Shown: positions 7,580 through 16,724, numbered from the stretch's first letter. The stretch: DNA of 39,850 nucleotides from an uncultured Phycisphaerales bacterium (GCA_937927975.1 CALEZT010000119.1:1-39850); one strand, 5' to 3'. Numbers and translations are program-made. The notes: generated by a model not told the origin, from the letters alone.

Positions 7580-9877
7580 TTATTCCGTCGGCAGGGTTAC
7601 GGTGACCGTGGTGCCGTGGCCGGACTGGCTTTCGATGTCCAGGGCGCCGCCATTGAGCTGAATGAGGCGGCTGGCGAAGGCCAGACCCATGCCGCGCTTT
7701 CGCCCGGCGGGCTTGGCGGAGAAGAACGGACTGATGGCTTTCTTCCGCGTCGCGTCGTCCATACCGCAGCCCAGATCGCTGATCCCAAGCGTCACGCCGG
7801 AGGCGGAGGACCCGGATTCCTCGCCGGACGGGTTCGACTCGACCGTGATCTTGACCGGACCCATCGCATCGGAGTAGGACTCGACCGCATTGGCGATGAT
7901 GTTCGCCAGCGCCGAGGCGATCTGCGCCGAGTCCACGAGGACATCGGGGACATCGCCGACCACGTGGACCTGCGTGTTGATGTGTTCGGCGCCGGTCTTG
8001 CGGCCCGCCAGATCGATCGCTTCGTCGATCACCTGGCGGACACCGACCAGACTCACCCTCGGTTGCGGCGGCTCGGCATAGGCCAGCAGGTCATCCACCA
8101 GGCTGGAGGCCTCGCGGGCGTTCTCGACGATCCTTTCGAGAGCGTTCTTCTTCTGGCCGTCGGTTTCCGATTGCGCGATCAGTTGAGCCCGACCGGTGAT
8201 GACGGACAGCGGATTGTTCAGTTCGTGCGCGACGCCGGCGGCCATCTCCGCCAGGGCTTCGACAGGATCGCGGATCAATCCGGTCTCCGAGACCGATGCG
8301 GCCGACGTGACGCAACCATTGTCCTGGGAGAGCCGCTCGGCCAGGTGCTCCTGGCGTTCCTTGGCCAAGGCCAGGCCCAGGATCGTGCCCGCCAGGGAGG
8401 CGGCCATCTCGAACTTCTCCGCGAACAGCCCGGCGTCCGCAGGGTAATTCAGCTCGAACACGATCAGGCCGACCGCCTGGCCGTCCGACAGCAGCGGCAG
8501 CAGCCTGGTCTGGCCGCGATTCATGTCAACGTCCACCTGGTCCAGGAGCCAGTCGATGTGGTCATGCGCCTCGATCATGGCGAACCGCCCGGCCAGCGGC
8601 TTGGGAACAGGCGATTCATCGGACGGGGCTTCGAGGACCGTCTTGTGGCTGTGGCCGAGGGCCTCGACAATCGCGGTGTCCAGGGCCCCCTCCCGTGGGC
8701 CGGCGGTCAGACACAGACAGATGGTGCCCGTCTGGAAGAACCGCTGCCAGCGCCGCGCGAAATCCTCCGCCATGTCGATGGCGGAGAGGCTGGGATTCTG
8801 CCCTCGCAGGAACTCCTGGGCAAAGGCAAGATAGCCGGAAGCGGTCTGGAGGGACCGCCCTTCGGTCGAGAGCTTCGTGTGGCGCTGCGCAAGGTCCGCC
8901 GCGACAGCCTGGATCAAATCACAGTACCGCGCCGTCGCCTGGGGGATCTCCCAGCCCAGATTCTCCGACCGGCGTTTGACCTCGGTCGGGAGCTCGTCCT
9001 GGATCTGCTGGAGGGTCTTGGCGGGGACGCCCAGATGCTGCGAAATCTCGCGGATGGGAACAGGCGCCTCGTAGCTGCCGGACTGGCCGATGCCCGCCTG
9101 TCGGACCAGGCTGTCGGCGGCCTTGACGAGGATGGCGATCCGCGCCTCCGGCACAGCCTGGAGCGCCGCGATATCGCGATGGTGCAGCCAGATCGACAGC
9201 AGGATCGGCTCGGGCAATCGCCATCGCTGGGCAAGCTGCTTGCCCAGCAGCGTGTGATTGGTGCCCAGATGGCGGTGCTCGACGGTGTACAAAGAGGCGA
9301 CGGAGGCCTCGGCCTCGCGTGCGATGGCCGCCAGGCTCTTGGGCATGACGTCCTGGAGGGCGAACTTGCCGATGTCGTGCAACAGGCCGGCCGACCAGGC
9401 CAGATGCAGGTCGATTCCCGCAGCTTCCGCAATCCGACGGGCGCAGCAGGCCACCGCCAGGCTGTGCAGAATCAGATCCTTGCGGGTAGGCGTGCCCAGT
9501 TGCTGGTCCGCGAATTCGATCTCGAAACCCGCGGCCACCTTCGTTCGCAACAGCGCGTCGCGGACGTCGTTGGCGTCCAGACGATCGAGCACCAGACGAA
9601 CGGAATGCCGCTGGCGAACGGGGCCGGCCGCCTGACGCTGGGCCAGCGAGAGAATCGTCGCGGTGCAGGCGGGTTCGCATTCGAGGATGTCGGCGACCGA
9701 CGCAGGGGAGAAGGAGTCTCCCATTCCGACCGACCGAACGACCGGTCCCGAACGGCCCTGAACGAGCTTCGAGAGGTACTGCACCGCAACGCACGGCGGA
9801 ACCGACAGCGAACCCAACTCATTGACGGCCAGTTCCACCTTGCGGCAGGCCGTCGCATCGATGTACCTTTTCGCCAT
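7580..9877 (-). CDS. HDOD domain - GAF-like - sensor histidine kinase
   Basis: 765 aa, soluble. Residues about 20-270 form an HDOD/HD-type domain (AWSAGLLHDIGKFAL with H167/D168, and LSIWLHHRD). Residues about 375-510 resemble a GAF-type sensor. A HisKA dimerisation domain carries phospho-acceptor H551 in GVAHELNNPLS. The HATPase domain shows an N-box (NIIANAVESY, 659-668), G1 DLGCGMD (701-707), F-box PFFSAK and G2 GRKRGMGLA (725-733). All catalytic boxes are present, so it should be active. HDOD domains are usually linked to signalling output or c-di-GMP pathways. Their use as the input of a kinase, with no membrane segment, implies a cytoplasmic signal. The response regulator just upstream on the same strand is the obvious partner. 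Confidence 0.88.
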   Translation of the reverse strand: MAKRYIDATACRKVELAVNELGSLSVPPCVAVQYLSKLVQGRSGPVVRSVGMGDSFSPASVADILECEPACTATILSLAQRQAAGPVRQRHSVRLVLDRLDANDVRDALLRTKVAAGFEIEFADQQLGTPTRKDLILHSLAVACCARRIAEAAGIDLHLAWSAGLLHDIGKFALQDVMPKSLAAIAREAEASVASLYTVEHRHLGTNHTLLGKQLAQRWRLPEPILLSIWLHHRDIAALQAVPEARIAILVKAADSLVRQAGIGQSGSYEAPVPIREISQHLGVPAKTLQQIQDELPTEVKRRSENLGWEIPQATARYCDLIQAVAADLAQRHTKLSTEGRSLQTASGYLAFAQEFLRGQNPSLSAIDMAEDFARRWQRFFQTGTICLCLTAGPREGALDTAIVEALGHSHKTVLEAPSDESPVPKPLAGRFAMIEAHDHIDWLLDQVDVDMNRGQTRLLPLLSDGQAVGLIVFELNYPADAGLFAEKFEMAASLAGTILGLALAKERQEHLAERLSQDNGCVTSAASVSETGLIRDPVEALAEMAAGVAHELNNPLSVITGRAQLIAQSETDGQKKNALERIVENAREASSLVDDLLAYAEPPQPRVSLVGVRQVIDEAIDLAGRKTGAEHINTQVHVVGDVPDVLVDSAQIASALANIIANAVESYSDAMGPVKITVESNPSGEESGSSASGVTLGISDLGCGMDDATRKKAISPFFSAKPAGRKRGMGLAFASRLIQLNGGALDIESQSGHGTTVTVTLPTE

Positions 9878-9988
9878 GCGGCCACCCTATGCCATCGCCA
9901 TGCAAGAGCTCCCGACCGCCACAAGTGGCGTCGTTCACCCTCGCTCCATCACCCATCCAACCCGTCGCCGCGTCGCGGCGTCACGTTC

Positions 9989-10558
9989 TCAAGCGACCAA
10001 CTGCAAGGCGGAATTCACCTTGTCGGTGAGTTCCGAGATGTCGAACGGCTTTCGCACGAACGATTCGGCGCCCGACTTGAGAAGTTGATCGATCTCTTCC
10101 TGCTTGATGACGCCGCTGACGATGATGATCCGGGTGTTCTCGAATTCCGGATTGCTCCGAATCGTCTGGCATACGACGTTGCCGTTGACGTCCGGCAGCA
10201 TGTAGTCCAGCAGAATCAGGTCCGGCCGGAACATCTGCGTCACCATCCCGGCCTCGTACCCGCTCGAGGCCGTGCGGATGTCGTAGCGACCGTCGCGCGT
10301 CAGGATGTCCGTGATCAGCTCCACGATCTCGGCATCGTCATCCACGACCAGCACCTTCTTCCGTCCGGAATCCAGATTGTCCAAGGGGATACTGTTATCC
10401 CTCATGAACTTGATCAGATTCGCGCGGGGAATACGACGGAACTTCGAGCCCGGCACGCGAAAACCCCTGAGCCGGCCCGAGTCGAAGCAACGGATGATCG
10501 TCTGTTGACTGACTCGACAAATCACTGCGGCTTCGCCGGTGGTAAATAGATCCTTCAT
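9989..10558 (-). CDS. Response regulator with N-terminal excisionase/MerR-like HTH and C-terminal REC domain
   Basis: 189 aa from ATG 10558, which has GGAAGG about 7 nt upstream; a GTG 45 nt further up is possible but weaker. Residues 1-52 are an excisionase/BldC-type winged HTH (FTTGEAAVICRVSQQTIIRCFDSGRLRG in sequence, with the wing SKFRRI). Residues 67-189 are a receiver domain: acidic pocket DDD 73-75, phospho-acceptor D118 in LILLDYMLPD, S148 in the IIVSG strand and K170 in VRKPFD. The order HTH then REC is the reverse of common regulators. The HDOD-kinase gene starts 112 bp downstream on the same strand, so the two probably form one operon and one phosphorelay. Confidence 0.87.
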   Translation of the reverse strand: MKDLFTTGEAAVICRVSQQTIIRCFDSGRLRGFRVPGSKFRRIPRANLIKFMRDNSIPLDNLDSGRKKVLVVDDDAEIVELITDILTRDGRYDIRTASSGYEAGMVTQMFRPDLILLDYMLPDVNGNVVCQTIRSNPEFENTRIIIVSGVIKQEEIDQLLKSGAESFVRKPFDISELTDKVNSALQLVA

Positions 10559-10801
10559 CCTTACCCTTCCTTTTTCGCCAACTCCATTTGACAGAAGGCC
10601 CACTCAGTTTGCCTTATCGACCTACCTTAGCTCCACGCCCACGTCCTGTCAAGCTCAAAAACCAACAAAAACCCCGTTCTTTGCCATAGTACCCAGTTTC
10701 TTATCGGCAGTTCACCCTGTTTCTCTTCGATGTTTTTTCCGGACGCTGGGCCCCACGGCTCGAATCGCGACCTGAATGGAAGGGGCTTCGACCCGAAGAG
10801 C

Positions 10802-10829
10802 TTGCGTCGCTCCGTCAGAGCCCTACAAT
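10802..10829 (+). promoter_or_regulatory. Predicted sigma70-type promoter of the GH99-like gene
   Basis: TTGCGT (10802-10807), 16-bp spacer, TACAAT (10824-10829), about 65 nt upstream of the ATG at 10895. Sequence match only. Confidence 0.4.
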
Positions 10830-10894
10830 ATCGAGGCGTCGCGATTTCAGATCCCGTCGGCGGATTGTCTTGCATACACGATCAGAGGAGATTC

Positions 10895-12712
10895 ATGCAT
10901 ACCGCACATGCTCACCCGAGCGTTTTCATCCATGCCCTGCTCTTGCCCCTGTGGGCTCTTGCGTCCAGCGGGAACCTGTCCCCTGTTCTGGGAAGCGAGC
11001 CTCCACGCATCAGCGACGCCTGGGTCGCGACCGACGCCTTGGGACGCAAGTTGCCGAACCACGCCGAGGTGGGAGACCCCCGGCCGAACCGGACGGTCGC
11101 GATGTTCTATTGGACCTGGCACATCGGCGGAAATGCGGATCGCGGTCCGGCCAATACGCACGAGACCGTCGCCCGCCATCCGGACGCGGTCAACGACTAC
11201 AATCACCCCATCTGGAAGGAGATCGGCCCCGTCGGCGGATACCATTGGAACGAGCCCCTGTTCGGCTACTATCATGGCGCCGACCCCTGGGTCTACCGAA
11301 GGCACGCGGAGATGCTGGCCGACGCCGGAGTGGATGTCGTGGTCTTCGACTGTACCAACGGCACGTTCACGTGGAAAGAGGCGTACGATGTGCTCGGAGA
11401 GGTCTGGATGGCCGCCCGGCGCGACGGCGTGCGGACTCCCCAGTTCGCGTTCCTGTGCCCGTTCGCGCCGCACGACGACAGCCGGGTCAATATCACCAAG
11501 ATCTACGAGGACGTCTACAAACCAGGACGCTTCAAAGACCTCTGGTTCTACTGGAAGGGCAAGCCTCTGCTGATGGGCTATCCCGACAATCTGCCCGAGC
11601 CGATCCGCTCGTTCTTCACGTTCCGACCGGGCCAGCCGGACTATCGCAGGGGACCGTCCCGCCCCGACCACTGGGGCTGGCTGGAAGTCGTCCCCCTGCA
11701 TGGCTATGTCGAGCTGGCGCCGGGCAAGTATGAGCAGGTGGCAGTAGGCGTGGCGCAGAACGCCACCGATGTCCTGGCGCCGGCGGCGATGAACGACCCG
11801 AAGGGCTCGTACGGCCGCAGCTACACCAAGGCCTATGGCTTCAATACCGATCCGAACGCGACCGGTCGCGGCTTGAACTTCCAGGAGCAGTGGGACCATG
11901 CGATCAAGATGGACCCCGAACTGATCTTCGTCACCGGCTGGAACGAGTGGATCGCCGGTCGTTTCAAGAACTGGCAAGGCACCGAGAACGCCTTTCCCGA
12001 CGAGTTCGACAACGAGCGCAGCCGCGACATTGAGCCGATGAAAGGCGGCTTCGCGGACAGCTACTATTATCAGCTCGTCGCGAACATCCGGCGGTACAAG
12101 GGTCTCGAGGCTGCCCCGCGGGCCTCAGCGCCGGTCACGATCGAGATCGACGGCCGGTTCGATTCATGGGCCGACGTGCAACCGGAGTTCCGCCACCACA
12201 AGGGCAGCACGATGCACCGCGACCATCACGGTTACGGCAAGACGCACTATCGCAACGCCTCCGGACGCAACGACTTCGTCGCAGCGAAGGTGACCCACGA
12301 CGCAGAGAGCCTCTACTTCTACATCGAGACCGCCGATCCCATCACAGCCCCGATCGGACCAGGCTGGATGACTCTGCTGATCGACCTGGATCGCGACAAG
12401 AGCACCGGATGGGAGGGATACGACTACGCGGTCAATCGCCTGGAGCCCGCCGGCAATCAGGCGGCACTGGAACGAAGCCGCGAGGGATGGAGCTGGTCCG
12501 AGGTCGGCAAGGTGGTATTTCGCGTCGAGGCCAGCCAAATGGAGCTTCGCATCCCGAGGTCGCTCCTGGCCCTGCCCTCGAACGGCCCGCTGGACTTCGA
12601 GTTCAAATGGATCGACAACGTGCCCCTCTCCGGCGACATCCTCGACTTCTACCTCCACGGCGACGTCGCCCCCGGCGGCCGCTTCAACTACCGATACTCT
12701 GAGGAGATTTGA
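10895..12712 (+). CDS. Secreted GH99-like (WbsX-type) glycoside hydrolase with C-terminal CBM9-like domain
   Basis: 605 aa from ATG 10895, preceded by AGAGGAG; the longer frame upstream has no conserved content. Residues 1-36 read as a Sec signal peptide (FIHALLLPLWALASS). Residues about 45-410 form a TIM-barrel of the GH99/WbsX type: WTWHIGG, DVVVFDCTNGT with D152 at a strand end, and VTGWNEW with E351, the characteristic acidic residue of this clan. Residues about 420-600 look like a CBM9 or DOMON-type beta-sandwich (IDGRFDSWADV, SLYFYIETADPI, MTLLIDLDRD, YDYAVNR). GH99-like members act on mannans and related polysaccharides; the substrate here is unknown. The stop codon falls within a palindromic repeat, and the 3' end is partly duplicated about 335 bp downstream. 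Confidence 0.78.
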   Translation: MHTAHAHPSVFIHALLLPLWALASSGNLSPVLGSEPPRISDAWVATDALGRKLPNHAEVGDPRPNRTVAMFYWTWHIGGNADRGPANTHETVARHPDAVNDYNHPIWKEIGPVGGYHWNEPLFGYYHGADPWVYRRHAEMLADAGVDVVVFDCTNGTFTWKEAYDVLGEVWMAARRDGVRTPQFAFLCPFAPHDDSRVNITKIYEDVYKPGRFKDLWFYWKGKPLLMGYPDNLPEPIRSFFTFRPGQPDYRRGPSRPDHWGWLEVVPLHGYVELAPGKYEQVAVGVAQNATDVLAPAAMNDPKGSYGRSYTKAYGFNTDPNATGRGLNFQEQWDHAIKMDPELIFVTGWNEWIAGRFKNWQGTENAFPDEFDNERSRDIEPMKGGFADSYYYQLVANIRRYKGLEAAPRASAPVTIEIDGRFDSWADVQPEFRHHKGSTMHRDHHGYGKTHYRNASGRNDFVAAKVTHDAESLYFYIETADPITAPIGPGWMTLLIDLDRDKSTGWEGYDYAVNRLEPAGNQAALERSREGWSWSEVGKVVFRVEASQMELRIPRSLLALPSNGPLDFEFKWIDNVPLSGDILDFYLHGDVAPGGRFNYRYSEEI

Positions 12713-12737
12713 GATATCGAATTTGAGATCTCAGATT
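12701..12737. repeat. TTGAGATCT-type palindromic repeat, copy 1
   Basis: Overlapping units GAGATTTGAGATATC and GAATTTGAGATCTCAGATT. The TGA inside the first unit (12710-12712) is the stop codon of the GH99-like gene. It is the same family as 12945-12978, 21992-22031 and 36430-36478. Confidence 0.75.
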
Positions 12738-12955
12738 GTCCTTGGACCGTCGGTTGCGTCGGGGTAGTCCTGCGGCCGGATTCGGCGGAGCGTGTCCTCC
12801 AGCTTCCGCTGAAATGCATCGGCGCGTTTTTGTGCTTCATAACGCTGCCGGGATTCGGCATTGAGATGACGCTGGCCTTTGATGTCGCTGTTCTGGAGAT
12901 TGTCCGCCCAGGCGCGGATCTGGCGCAAGCACGACTCTGCGAGGGATTTGAGATT
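12731..12955 (-). pseudogene. Fragment of an unrecognised hydrophilic helical protein
   Basis: The minus-strand frame between stop codons at 12956 and 12731 has good GC3 coding character and a realistic sequence (QIRAWADNLQNSDIKG, ESRQRYEAQKRADAFQRK, RIRPQDYPDA). It has no ATG; TTG at 12926-12928 is the only start in a plausible place, without a ribosome-binding site. Both ends run into TTGAGATCT-type palindromes. It therefore looks like the C-terminal piece of a larger helical protein trapped between repeats, not an intact gene. I do not recognise the family. Confidence 0.45.
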
Positions 12956-12978
12956 TCAAATTTGAGATCTCAAATCAG
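12945..12978. repeat. TTGAGATCT-type palindromic repeat, copy 2
   Basis: GATTTGAGATTTCAAATTTG followed directly by AGATCTCAAATC; self-complementary (AGATTTCAAAT / ATTTGAGATCT units). It bounds the gene fragment at 12731-12955 on its other side. Confidence 0.75.
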
Positions 12979-13025
12979 ACTGCCTCCATCGCGGCGTCGC
13001 CCCGCCTCCGCGGCCGCTTCAACTA
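12979..13025 (+). repeat. Second, degraded copy of the GH99-like gene 3' end
   Basis: GCGGCCGCTTCAACTA is repeated exactly at 12675-12690 and 13010-13025. Similarity continues upstream with a small indel (CCTCCA..GCG.CGTCGCCCC in both). In the GRFNY frame the downstream copy continues into different residues (GRFNYDFLAPG) instead of GRFNYRYSEEI-stop. It is either a remnant of a tandem paralogue or the original gene end displaced by an insertion. Confidence 0.5.
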
Positions 13026-13099
13026 TGACTTCCTCGCTCCGGGACGAGCTGGACGCGAAAAAAGAGAAAGATTCTTCAACTCCGTCGAACCTCCGAGCC

Positions 13100-13145
13100 G
13101 ATTTATAGTAATATTTATATATTATAGAATAACTATTATCAAAGG
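13100..13145 (+). promoter_or_regulatory. AT-rich promoter/operator region of the arsR-RND operon
   Basis: About 46 bp that are almost pure A/T, with imperfect dyad symmetry (ATAGTAATA ... TAACTATTA) just before the arsR ribosome-binding site. It contrasts strongly with the GC-rich surroundings. ArsR operators are typically AT-rich dyads, so autoregulation is plausible. Exact boxes cannot be assigned. Confidence 0.4.
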
Positions 13146-13154
13146 GGTTTCTTC

Positions 13155-13454
13155 ATGGACAGGGAACTGGCGACACATGCGGCTGAGGTGCTCAAGGCGG
13201 TGGCTCACCCGCTTCGACTGCTGATTGTCGAGACGCTCCAGGATGGCGAAAAGAGCGTTGGCGAGATCGTCGACGCGCTCGGCGAGAAGCAGGCGGTCAC
13301 TAGCCAGCAGCTCACGATGATGAAAGATCGCGGCGTGCTGGCCTCTCGGCGCGAGGGGGCCAAGGTGTTTTATCGCATCCTGAATCCGCATGTAATTCAC
13401 GTGCTCGACTGCGTTTACAACCACTGTGAGACTCGAAAACAGATGAAACGATGA
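13155..13454 (+). CDS. ArsR/SmtB-family HTH regulator
   Basis: 99 aa, typical ArsR length. The winged helix is clear: LKAVAHPLRLLIVETL (alpha1-2), SVGEIVDALGEKQAVTSQQLTMMKDRGVLASRREGAKVFYRI as recognition helix and wing (about residues 34-75). The C-terminal helix carries H79, H82, C86, H90 and C91. These could form a metal site or a dithiol switch; the CxxC of the alpha3 arsenic/cadmium site is absent. Start ATG follows AAAGGGG. The 50 bp upstream are extremely AT-rich with partial dyads, suitable as operator. The RND exporter operon begins 173 bp downstream on the same strand, so it probably regulates itself and that operon. Inducer unknown. Confidence 0.88.
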   Translation: MDRELATHAAEVLKAVAHPLRLLIVETLQDGEKSVGEIVDALGEKQAVTSQQLTMMKDRGVLASRREGAKVFYRILNPHVIHVLDCVYNHCETRKQMKR

Positions 13455-13627
13455 ACGACGGCGCAGACCGGCCGTAGAGCAATAAACACCCCCTTGAAGC
13501 GGGGTGATTCATTCAGAACAGGGAACGGGTCGCCCGGCGGGCGATAGCGTTTCGGTCATTCGGGTTTTGTGCTTTGGGTTCGTTTCGGATTTCGAGCTTC
13601 GAATTTCGAATTTTCAGGGTATCGACT

Positions 13628-16477
13628 ATGGATTTCAAACGCAAGGTCGTCGAGTTCTCGTTGGATCATTACAAACTGGTCACCTGGGTCATGGTGATCT
13701 TCACGCTGATCTGTGCGGCGTTCATTCCGCTGATCAAGGTGGACACGGACCCGCAGAACATGCTCTCGGAGGATGAGACCGTTCGGATCTTCCACGATCA
13801 GACCAAGCGCGACTTCGTCCTCAACGACATTGTCGTCGTCGGCGTGGTCAACAACAAGGACCCCAACGGCGTGTTCAATCCGCAGTCGCTGCGACGGATC
13901 TACGAGCTGACGCAGTTCGCCAAGACGCTGCGGTGGCCCGATCCCAAGGACCCGAACGAGACGATCGGCGTGGTGGAGGTGGACCTGCTGGCCCCTTCGA
14001 CGGTGGACCACATCAGCCAGGGCGGTCCCGGCGAGATCCGGTTCGAATGGCTGATGCCCCAGCCGCCGGAGACCGCCGCAGAGGCAATCGCCGTCCGCGA
14101 CAAGGCGCTCTCGAACCCCCTGCTAAAAGACACCGTCGTCTCCGGCGACGGAAAGGCGATCACCCTCTACCTGCCGCTGACGGACAAAGACCTCAGCCAC
14201 GACGTGTACGTCGCGCTGCGAAAGCAGATTGCGACCTTCACGGGCGACGATGAATACCACATCACCGGCCTGCCCGTCGCGGAGGACACCTTCGGCTACG
14301 AGATGTTCATCCAGATGGCGGTCTCGGCCCCGCTGGCGATGCTGACGATCTTCATCCTCATGCTGATCTTCTTCCGCAAGCTCGTGCTGATCATCTCGCC
14401 GATGATCATCGCGATGGTGACGGTGCTGTCGACCATGGGCATCCTGATCGGCCTGGGCTTTCCCGTGCACATCATGAGCTCGATGATCCCGATCTTCCTG
14501 ATGCCGATCGCGGTGGTGGATTCGGTGCACATCCTGTCGGAGTTCTTCGAGAAGTACACGAAGGAAAAGGGCCGGCGGCAGACGACGGTCGAGGTGATGA
14601 GCACGCTGTTCGCTCCGATGCTGTACACCTCGCTGACCTCAGCCGCGGGTTTTGCCTCGCTGGCGCTGACGCCCATTCCGCCGGTGCAGGTGTTCGGCGT
14701 CCTCGTCGCGGTCGGGATCATGATCGCCTGGATCTTCACAATCGCGTTCATTCCGGCCTACATCATGTTCCTCAAGGACAAGAGCCTGGAGAACTTCGGA
14801 GCCGCGGTCGTCCACGAACAGAAGCAGACCTGGCTGACCCGCCTGCTCCACGCCACAGGCGGCCTCACGTACACCGCCGCCAAACCGATCCTGATCGGCA
14901 TGGGGATTCTCGCGGTCGTCGCGGTCTACGGCATCACGCAGATCAACATCAACGACAACCCGATCAAGTGGTTCGCCAAGAGCCACCCGATCCGCCAGGC
15001 GGACATGGAACTCAACCGGCATTTCGCAGGCACCTACATGGCCTACCTGGTCCTGGAAGACGCCAGCGATCCGAACGTGACGGTCGAGTACGTCAAGGAA
15101 CTCCGCGACCGACTTCGCGCCAAGGTCGAGGAACTGGCCGACGACAACCCCAAGGCCAAGGACGTGCTCCAACTTGCGGACAAGATCCTCGTGGACGCTG
15201 CCACGAACAAGATCACGAAGGCCGCCTTCCTGGGGAGACTGTCGGACCAAGCCGGCGTGCAACAGGCCTCGGCGGCGGAGGACGTCGCGGATGTCTGGTA
15301 CGAACTGGCGGACTTCTTCGAGCTCCAGAGCGAGCAGCTCAAGCTCTTCAAACAGCCCGAGGCCCTTCGCTATATGTCGGACCTCGAAAACCACCTCGAA
15401 AGCGCCGGCCTGGTCGGCAAGAGCAACTCCATCGCAGGCATCGTCAAGAAGGTTTATCAGGAGCTGATCGACGGCAAGCCCGAGAACTACCGGATTCCCG
15501 ACTCCAGCGGCGCCATTGCGCAGAGCCTGCTACAGTTCCAGAGCAGCCACACGCCGGACGATTTGTGGCACTTCGTCACCAACGACCTCGACAAAGCCAA
15601 CATCTGGCTCCAGCTCAAGAGCGGCGACAACAAGGACATGGAGAAGGTCGTCGCGGCGGTCGAAGAGTACTTCAAGAAGACGCCTCCACCGATGCCGATG
15701 GAGCACAACTGGGCGGGCCTGACCTACATCAACATCGTCTGGCAGCAGAGAATGGTCTGGGGCATGCTCCAGTCGCTGCTGGGCAGCTTCATCATCGTGT
15801 TCATCATGATGGCGCTGATGTTCCGCTCGGCGCTGTGGGGCCTGGTCTGCATGGTGCCCTTGTCGATCACGATCCTGATGATCTACGGCGTGATCGGGCT
15901 GGTCGGCAAGGACTACGACATGCCGGTGGCGGTGCTCAGCGCCCTGACGCTGGGCATGGCGGTGGACTTCGCGATCCACTTCCTCGAGCGGGCCCGCGTC
16001 AGCTATGCGGAGAAAGGCTCGTGGAAGGCCGGCGCCGCCGAGATGTTCGGCGAGCCCGCGCGGGCGATCGCACGCAACGTGCTGGTCATCGCGATCGGCT
16101 TTCTCCCCCTGCTGGCGGCGCCGCTGGTGCCCTACAAGACGGTCGGCATCTTTCTCTGCGCGATCATGGCCCTGTCCGGCGCGGTGACGCTGATCATCCT
16201 GCCGGCGATCCTGACCGTCGCGGAGAAACGCTTGTTCGCGGTCGCGGCGGCCCCCCAATCGGCCAAGTGCAACTGCGCGTTTTGCTTCGTGATTTCGCTG
16301 GCGAGCGTGGTGCTCGTGCTGCTGAACGTGCACCAGTTCGGAAAAATGGGTTTCAACAGTTTCGTGTGGATCAGCGCCGCCGCCATCCCGGTCCTGGCGG
16401 TGCTCTGCGGCGTGATGTCGCGCCGACAGGCCTGTCGGGCTCGCGATCAAGAACAGTCGAAGGCCGCGGCTTCCTGA
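13628..16477 (+). CDS. RND/MMPL-type exporter with two sterol-sensing-like membrane domains
   Basis: 949 aa from ATG 13628; the frame is open further upstream through a TTTCGAATTTCGAA repeat, but that part is not conserved. One helix at about 17-37, a periplasmic domain, then five to six helices (about residues 220-400: LAMLTIFILMLIF, LIISPMIIAMVTVL, PIFLMPIAVVDSVHIL). A second periplasmic domain (480-700) is followed by a second helix bundle (about 710-870) with the RND signature GMAVDFAIHFLERAR. It resembles MMPL/HpnN-type lipid exporters, not drug AcrB pumps. A C-terminal extension with KCNCAFC and two further helices is unusual. Next to it are DUF2892, LolA-like and barrel genes, suggesting export of a hydrophobic compound or lipid to the outer membrane. 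Confidence 0.88.
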   Translation: MDFKRKVVEFSLDHYKLVTWVMVIFTLICAAFIPLIKVDTDPQNMLSEDETVRIFHDQTKRDFVLNDIVVVGVVNNKDPNGVFNPQSLRRIYELTQFAKTLRWPDPKDPNETIGVVEVDLLAPSTVDHISQGGPGEIRFEWLMPQPPETAAEAIAVRDKALSNPLLKDTVVSGDGKAITLYLPLTDKDLSHDVYVALRKQIATFTGDDEYHITGLPVAEDTFGYEMFIQMAVSAPLAMLTIFILMLIFFRKLVLIISPMIIAMVTVLSTMGILIGLGFPVHIMSSMIPIFLMPIAVVDSVHILSEFFEKYTKEKGRRQTTVEVMSTLFAPMLYTSLTSAAGFASLALTPIPPVQVFGVLVAVGIMIAWIFTIAFIPAYIMFLKDKSLENFGAAVVHEQKQTWLTRLLHATGGLTYTAAKPILIGMGILAVVAVYGITQININDNPIKWFAKSHPIRQADMELNRHFAGTYMAYLVLEDASDPNVTVEYVKELRDRLRAKVEELADDNPKAKDVLQLADKILVDAATNKITKAAFLGRLSDQAGVQQASAAEDVADVWYELADFFELQSEQLKLFKQPEALRYMSDLENHLESAGLVGKSNSIAGIVKKVYQELIDGKPENYRIPDSSGAIAQSLLQFQSSHTPDDLWHFVTNDLDKANIWLQLKSGDNKDMEKVVAAVEEYFKKTPPPMPMEHNWAGLTYINIVWQQRMVWGMLQSLLGSFIIVFIMMALMFRSALWGLVCMVPLSITILMIYGVIGLVGKDYDMPVAVLSALTLGMAVDFAIHFLERARVSYAEKGSWKAGAAEMFGEPARAIARNVLVIAIGFLPLLAAPLVPYKTVGIFLCAIMALSGAVTLIILPAILTVAEKRLFAVAAAPQSAKCNCAFCFVISLASVVLVLLNVHQFGKMGFNSFVWISAAAIPVLAVLCGVMSRRQACRARDQEQSKAAAS

Positions 16478-16496
16478 TCCTCCAAGGAGTACGACC

Positions 16497-16724
16497 ATGA
16501 CAGTCGAGAGAGTCTTGCGCGGAATTGCAGGGGCTTTCACCTTGCTCAGCGTTCTACTGGCCCGCTATCATTCCCCCTATTGGCTGCTGTTCACCGGCTT
16601 CGTCGGACTGAATCTTCTCCAGTCGGCGTTTACCGACTGGTGCCCGATGATGACGATCCTCAGGAAGCTGGGAGTCGGCGGTCAGTCCCCAAACCATGGA
16701 GGTGCGACATGTTCGACAAAGTGA
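16497..16724 (+). CDS. DUF2892 (YgaP-type) small membrane protein
   Basis: 75 aa. It has the DUF2892 layout: an N-terminal ERVLRGIAGAFTL helix, a second helix (YWLLFTGFVGLNLLQSAFT) and the conserved DWCPMMTILRKLGV motif. The family is found alone or fused to rhodanese domains, and is linked to sulfur or thiol chemistry; the Cys in DWCP is the conserved residue. Start 20 bp after the RND stop, with AAGGAG upstream. Its last 16 bases overlap the next gene, so it is translationally coupled within the operon. Confidence 0.85.
   Translation: MTVERVLRGIAGAFTLLSVLLARYHSPYWLLFTGFVGLNLLQSAFTDWCPMMTILRKLGVGGQSPNHGGATCSTK

Noticed and set aside
7355..10549. Very long plus-strand frame (about 1060 codons)
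   Set aside because: It is antisense to the kinase and response-regulator genes, which have clear motifs; the plus-strand translation has no domain and an Arg/Gly/Asp-rich shadow composition typical of high-GC DNA.
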